DNA from: Bradysia coprophila
Taxonomy: Eukaryota > Arthropoda > Insecta > Diptera > Sciaridae
DNA length: 64,000 nucleotides
Direction of reading: 5' to 3'
Assembly: GCF_014529535.1 (NCBI RefSeq)
Contig: NW_023503972.1
Location: 682,001 to 746,000 of the forward strand
Positions 60,301 through 64,000 of the stretch are shown here, piece by piece. The notes under the pieces were generated by a model. It had not been told where the DNA came from. It ran no database searches and worked only from the letters and a program-made list of their open reading frames with translations. The number at the start of each line of letters is the position of its first letter. The first letter of the stretch is position 1. The translations under genes and the position numbers were made by a program.

Positions 60301-63300
60301 AAAGTATGAGCTCTGTAGAGTGTGTTGGTGTATACGCAAAATGTTACTTAGAAGATACTACATGGTAAAAGGTTTGAGAGAAGGTAAAATGACGATGGTT
60401 TAGTATACTATATACTGCGCTGATAAATGGTTCCAGTAAAGAATGGTATTATGCGAAAAATGTTAACTTCGAACAAATTGGGTAACGAATGATGTGACGT
60501 GACTATATCGAGTTGACTAATCAATAAAATGTTTTAATGCGACTTAGGACTTATTGGTAAATTCATTCATGGAATTCAATGAAATTTACCCAAATTTACC
60601 GAGATTTTTCGAAAATTTATTGGATATACTGAAAATCAAATTCTTTAAATTTTTCGGTAATTTGAGTAAATGCTGAATATTACCAATGAAGGCCCTAATT
60701 CGTCTAAGTAATTTGTTTCAAAACATTAGTCTACAATTTTATTTCTATTCAACGAATCGAACGCTTTTGAATTCATGGTTTTATACTGGAAGTGACGTCC
60801 ATCACTATCCATTTAAATTGCCAAGTAAATTGTTTTTCTTTTTCTTCCAAAGATTCAACTTTAAATAAAATCCATACACAGCTCACATCCCGTTAAAAAA
60901 GTAAAACGAACGCAACACAATATGTTACCAAATTCCTTCGAAGTTTTCAGACAACATACACGAACATTTCTTATACGCTCAGAACGGGAAAACTTTGGAA
61001 ACTAAAAAGAAAATTGTATAATGTGACAAGAGAGGTGAACATATTGTGTAGTAACCATGTAACACTTAATGTAATTTTGAAATTGTTGGAAGTTGGAAGA
61101 AAAATAGAAAAGTTTTTTTTTTAAAAGCCAAATTACAAGAATGATAGTAAAGTAGTCTGCGAAGACGGCACAGCCCTAATATAGTGCAAAGTATTTGGGT
61201 ATTTATTAATGTAACACATCAGGTTGCAACACGACAATATTGTAGTTAGAATGAAAGAAAAACAATTAGAAATAGGTGAAGTCGACAACACTTCTCGAAC
61301 CTGGTGTTGATGTACGGGTGAATTCTGGTTTTGTACGTGTTGGGATTGTTGAATATGCTGTTGGTGTTGTTGTTGCTGCTGCAGCTGCTGCTGTTGTTGT
61401 TGATGCTGTTGCAATTGCTGTTGATGTACAGAACTGGAACGTCTACGTCCACTTTCCGGATATTCATTTTCGTCACTCAAATATGACGATATATCAGTTG
61501 TACCGTCTTTCGTTATTTCAATGGCAGGTATTCCCATACCCTCCGATCTTTGATGATTTACCTGATTTACATGCATTTATATGTTATTGTCGAATAGACT
61601 TTGTTCAGGAATACAACAGAGTGTGTCGCATTTCGTTGGGTTCATTTTCTGGGCTTTACATTTTCTTCCCCACATTTTCTCCTCTTTGAGACAACGGAAT
61701 CTATATCATGACTTTAGTTGAGCGTTGTTCTAAATGTTAATCGATTTAGAATGTTTCATTACAGACCATCGTTGCCGTTTTTACTGATATTTTTTATGGC
61801 TCATCAAATGAAAATTTCAAATGAACTTGTCTGTTGTAGACGACGTGATTGCAAAACTTTACGTTCACTAAAGTATGTGTATACTACACTGTTACGACAA
61901 CTAACCCATCAATTAAGTGGAACTATGTAAAATTGATATTTCATGTTTTTTGAGCTAATTATATGTAATCGTATTGGAACTATTGTGTTAAATTGTATGT
62001 ATTACTGAAACATATTGGCATGAACTAAAGTATTTTAAGCAAAAATAAATTTAATTTAAAATTGAAAAGTCTCTTCTAATAACAAAGCAAATTGTTGGAA
62101 CATTCAAAAAAACTCAATATTTATACAGTAACAATTAGCGAATTAAATTTTATTCGTATGGCCAACCTTCTTCTTGTATTAGACTATTATCACCTGTATT
62201 ATAGCTAAGGCATATGAAAACACCTACGAACCGAAGTAGTAAACTAAATTTCTGTTGCAATTTCAATTCAAATAGATTATTTACAATTCCTTTTTGTTTA
62301 ACTTTTACAGATGGCAGGAGTATCGTCACAACGATCAAATCTGTTACTAATTTTACTGTATATCCTGAAAGTGTATTGGTGTGACTTTCCTATCCCTAGG
62401 CACGGGAAAGTACTTTTCGCAGGGCATGCACTAACACACTCTCAGCTATTACAGTAAAATCTTTCATGAAATATACTATAATACCAAATCTTGTACTTCT
62501 TTTTAGGTTTCGCTCGTTTTTCTATAAGTAATAAACACTAGCCTGAGATCAATTCTTTTCGTAATTATCGACTGGCCGTTCGTAGAAAGTTAAATAATGT
62601 AGATTAAACGACATCAAAAACATTGCTGTGAAACATTCCGTCGCACCAATTACATTTCGAATTTGCATAAATCAACATGGGGAGCTTAGTGTGGACAAGA
62701 CTTCTTCAACTAACCATAGATTCTGTGAACTCATATTAGGTTGATTTTTTATCGTTTGTTTACCAATGACAGACACAAAGATTGAATAAAATCGTCATGA
62801 CGACGCTCTTACCTACCATTTTATGAATTAAAGCAACGCACTTCGCTCCATACAAAATTTTACACTGTAAAAAGAGTGGGGATAAAATTTCATACAAAAT
62901 AGTACTCTATTTGGCAGCTGTCATTAATAGGACATTTGCTTGAAGTGCGTTGATTAAAGCCGTTTTGTTTCAAATTCAACTACAGACAGATTTGATTGTC
63001 AGAAGATTGAATCGGTTCGCGTCAAGTGAAGAGCAGCTTTACACGGATTACCGGGAAAATCATTGCTGGGAGAAACAGCAACTCTCACTCAGATGGCACA
63101 GTAATATATTATATCATAACTGTTATAATGAAATCTGAAATCTCAGAACAATAGGACCATAAAGGGGCATCCATAAAGGACGTCCGCAATTCAGTGTAAG
63201 AGTTGTCACTTTAACAGATAGATCGAATTTGGACGGTCATCTGTTATCAACAACGACCACAAAAATAAACCAACGATCAGATATTCTTCCGCTAAGTGGC

Positions 63301-64000
63301 AGAACTACTGCTGAAACTGTTGAAGTCGAAGATTTTGTTCCAATCATTAAAGAATAGTTTAAACATCTAAAGTAACAGATTTAATTCTAATACCGTGCTA
63401 CACTCGAACTTTATAAAACAGCAAATGACATGGACCAAACGGAAACATATTTTTAGTGAAAACTGATCCAATCAATATGAGGGAAATAATTTTCTTCAAA
63501 TGTTGTCTCTATATAGGTCCAGAGATTCACTTTTTATAAAGTTCAAAGAGTTCTTTATTGGATTCCATAATTTTCGAATTTCTTGATATGGACCTGCTTT
63601 ATCCCACATAGCCTAACTTTCTATTTTAGTCTGTCAAATGTCGCTACATGCTACAAAAAAAAAAACTGTTGCTCTGGTAATTCTCTAAGTTAGCAATATT
63701 GAAACTTCAAACAAATCGTTTTCGAACAAAAAACCATTCTCAAAACTGAGATTTTGCAATGAAAATAATGACCTGAACCAACAAGAAAGTCACACCTACC
63801 ATTTGATTATGTTGCTGTTGCATCATTGACCCGGAACCGGGAAATACTTCTTTGTCGCTTAGATTCTCATCATGATGATCCAATATCTGTTGAGGTTGGT
63901 GATTTGGATTTTGTTGCATTTGATTTTGCATCATTTGACCGGATGGTCCAATCATTTGCTGATGACCGGCACGTTGTTGTTGTTGCTGTTGCTGTTGTTG
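47378..64000 (-). CDS. Rbp: RIM-binding protein, C-terminal part (5' end outside window)
   Basis: Nine exons on the minus strand: >64000-63800, 61561-61301, 60066-59611, 59466-59185, 59117-58886, 58158-58048, 53736-53669, 48389-48179 and 47781-47378. Phases match throughout, giving 741 aa here. RIM-BP is a presynaptic active-zone scaffold; its C-terminal SH3 domains bind calcium channels and RIM. Two SH3 domains are clear: FFLALFDYDPSTMSPNPDG to GFVPHNMV, split over two exons, and MIALYDYDPQELSPNVDAE to GLVPSNFL, also split. Upstream is IPAIEITKDGTTDISSYLSD within Q-rich linkers. The tail is rich in Q, M, N and G, with two LFSG motifs, and ends SKGKELIFMKFGLGGK. The fibronectin domains and first SH3 should lie beyond the right edge. 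SH3 part very sure; the tail exons rest on phase and collinearity. Confidence 0.92.
49182..49277. mobile_element. degraded hAT-like MITE, GGGAAAATTCG words
   Basis: The right end CCCGAAAATAGTCCCTG is intact. The left end is eroded. Octamers GAAGAAAC (49174-49181) and GAAGTAAC (49278-49285) agree at 7 of 8. The inside holds ATTCGGGAAAATTCGAAAA-like words. Confidence 0.5.
49687..49863. repeat. foldback, arms about 42 bases
   Basis: GGAAAATGTCAAATTAGCGA then ATTATAAGAAAAATGGAATT pairs with AATTTCATTTTTCTTATAAT then TCACTAATTTGACACGTTTCC. The spacer is about 90 bases. Confidence 0.75.
51326..51465. repeat. foldback, arms about 47 bases
   Basis: TGTAGCTGTAGCTTCACATAG then CGCGAAAGAGACCTAATTCA pairs with TTAAATTAGGTCTCTTTCACG then GCTATATGTATAACTACAGTA. 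Confidence 0.7.
51576..51671. repeat. hairpin with GC-rich GCCGAAGGC tip
   Basis: GGCGAAAGTAAAAAAATTCAA and CGTGTGCGA pair with TCGCACAGGTTGAATT and TTTACTTTTGGCC. The tip is GAGCCCGCGCCGAAGGCAAGGGCTC in halves GAGCCCGC / AAGGGCTC. Flanks AATAGTACATTGAATGAC and GTCGTTCATACTATT extend the stem. A solo GGGGCGAAAGTA pair lies at 52062-52110. Confidence 0.75.
52762..52938. repeat. inverted-repeat element, arms about 38 bases
   Basis: GCACTGTTAGAACCGAGCTG then ACTTTGACATCACTCAA pairs with TTTGAGTGACATCAAAGTC then AGCTTCGGTGCTAGACAGTGC. 177 bases, probably a MITE. Confidence 0.75.
53070..53142. repeat. palindrome
   Basis: AGAGATGGTAATTATGGCGC pairs with GCGCCATAATTATCATATCTCT around a TGTTTTCCAA loop (the right arm is given here by its first and last words). 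Confidence 0.7.
53669..53736 (-). other. Rbp: 68-base Rbp exon
   Basis: The acceptor TTGTTGCTAG and donor ACGCAG|GTAACT enclose 68 bases reading DARPTSPTLLDNTGHPAPDHQ then TQ. It enters in phase 1 and leaves in phase 0. That is exactly what is needed to join 58048 (phase 1) to 48389 (phase 0), which otherwise do not fit. Confidence 0.8.
55239..55287. repeat. GC-tipped hairpin, family member C
   Basis: CGTGTGAATTTCGTCGATCC then GAGGCACGGCCGAGGAC and AACAATCACACG. Stem CGTGTGA/TCACACG, tip with paired GAGGC/GCCGAGG. The outer AAAAAGTT...AACTTTT and ATGTACATAAC flank extend it to about 55200-55320. Confidence 0.65.
55972..55993. repeat. poly(T) run of 22
   Basis: Uninterrupted T, the longest homopolymer in the window. 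Confidence 0.9.
56690..56940. repeat. AGGTCA / TGACCT-rich block
   Basis: At least eight AGGTCA-like words in both orientations (e.g. CAGGTCAG near 56725, TGACCTGACC near 56777, TTAGGTCAG near 56844). Resembles the block at 42.77 kb. Confidence 0.6.
57099..57210. repeat. foldback with GCCGAAGGC tip
   Basis: ATGCACCTGTTGCCAAGATTG then TATTTTGACG pairs with CGTCAAAATAACAGTCTGGC then AATAGGTGCAT. The tip GCCCTAGCCGAAGGCGTGGGC resembles that of the 51.6 kb hairpin. Confidence 0.7.
58886..60066 (-). other. Rbp: Rbp exons carrying the two SH3 domains
   Basis: 60066-59611 holds an Asn/Gln/Pro-rich stretch and SH3 part 1 (ALFDYDPSTMSPNPDG, LPFQEGDTIK). 59466-59185 finishes it (GDKDPDGFYWGELRGRRG) and starts the next (ALYDYDPQELSPNVDAE). 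59117-58886 finishes that (LSFKTGEVILVYGEMDEDGF). ALYDY, the acidic RT loop, the GELxGxxG region with W or F, and the GLVPSNF end are standard SH3 marks. Confidence 0.95.
60545..60697. mobile_element. hAT-like MITE with AAATTTACC words
   Basis: The ends TAGGACTTATTGGTAAAT and ATTACCAATGAAGGCCCTA are inverted. Flanks ATGCGACT and ATTCGTCT agree at 6 of 8. The inside repeats AAATTTACC / GGTAAATT words. It lies in the Rbp intron 60067-61300. Confidence 0.55.
61301..61561 (-). other. Rbp: Rbp exon with conserved acidic/phospho-like block and Q-run
   Basis: Reads VNHQRSEGMGIPAIEITKDG then TTDISSYLSDENEYPESGRR, RSSS and a histidine/glutamine run to VHQHQ. Phase 0 on both sides. The donor CAG|GTTCGA is weak, so skipping is possible. 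Confidence 0.8.
61562..63799 (-). other. Rbp intron, 2.2 kb
   Basis: Two loose inverted pairs: TGAAAGTGTATTGGTG (62369) with CACTAACACACTCTCA (about 62430), and TTAAAGCAACGCACTTC (about 62828) with GAAGTGCGTTGATTAAAG (about 62942). No exon seen. Confidence 0.5.
63800..64000 (-). other. Rbp: Rbp exon cut by window edge
   Basis: Open to the right edge. Reads a Q-run then RAGHQQMIGPSGQMMQNQM, ILDHHDENLSDKEVFPGS and MMQQQHNQM, ending at donor ATG|GTAGGT in phase 0. Confidence 0.85.

Overview
The window is nuclear DNA of an insect, most likely a dipteran and possibly a nematoceran. I infer this from gene content and cannot prove the species. The genes are metazoan, with GT-AG introns that are often 55-70 bases long. 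They encode fly-type proteins (a DUF1091 secreted protein, PpV, Atx2, RIM-binding protein), and the DNA between them is AT-rich and full of non-coding transposons. I joined exons by hand from splice sites and reading phase. Every multi-exon model closes in frame, except the last gene, which runs off the right edge.

Layout, left to right. 0-4 kb: a secreted 12-cysteine protein (+, with a GC-AG intron), a broken DUF1091 copy and an intact DUF1091 gene (+). 5.7-10.1 kb: a divergent pair, protein phosphatase 6 catalytic subunit PpV (-) and the nucleolar protein Surf6 (+). 16.7-22.0 kb: Ataxin-2 (-), 13 coding exons and 889 aa, with Lsm, LsmAD, polyQ and PAM2. 25.2-27.3 kb: arfaptin (+). 30.9-34.9 kb: a convergent pair, an ACOT13/THEM2 hotdog thioesterase (+) and MOZART1 (-). 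36.5-37.5 kb: a single-exon membrane protein, perhaps C6orf89-like (-). 37.6-47.3 kb: about 10 kb with no recognisable gene. 47.4 kb to the right edge: the C-terminal part of RIM-binding protein (-), including two SH3 domains, a 68-base exon and a Q/G-rich tail. The genes are mostly unrelated housekeeping or neuronal genes and do not form a functional cluster.

The most unusual content is between the genes. (1) Seven hAT-like non-autonomous elements have C/T-A-R-G-G ends. Two have perfect 8-base target duplications, and several are filled with one short word iterated in both orientations, with a different word in each element. One, about 1.27 kb long, forms nearly the whole MOZART1 intron and carries a second hairpin inserted in its own arm. 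(2) A set of hairpins has related AATAGTACATTACT-like ends and a GC-rich tip with paired CCGAGG words. (3) A foldback array lies at 28.2-29.9 kb, and twin foldbacks lie at 11.5-12.0 kb. (4) A repeat of several hundred bases occurs in opposite orientations at 1.8-2.5 and 24.0-24.5 kb. No tRNA, rRNA, CRISPR array or coding transposase was seen.
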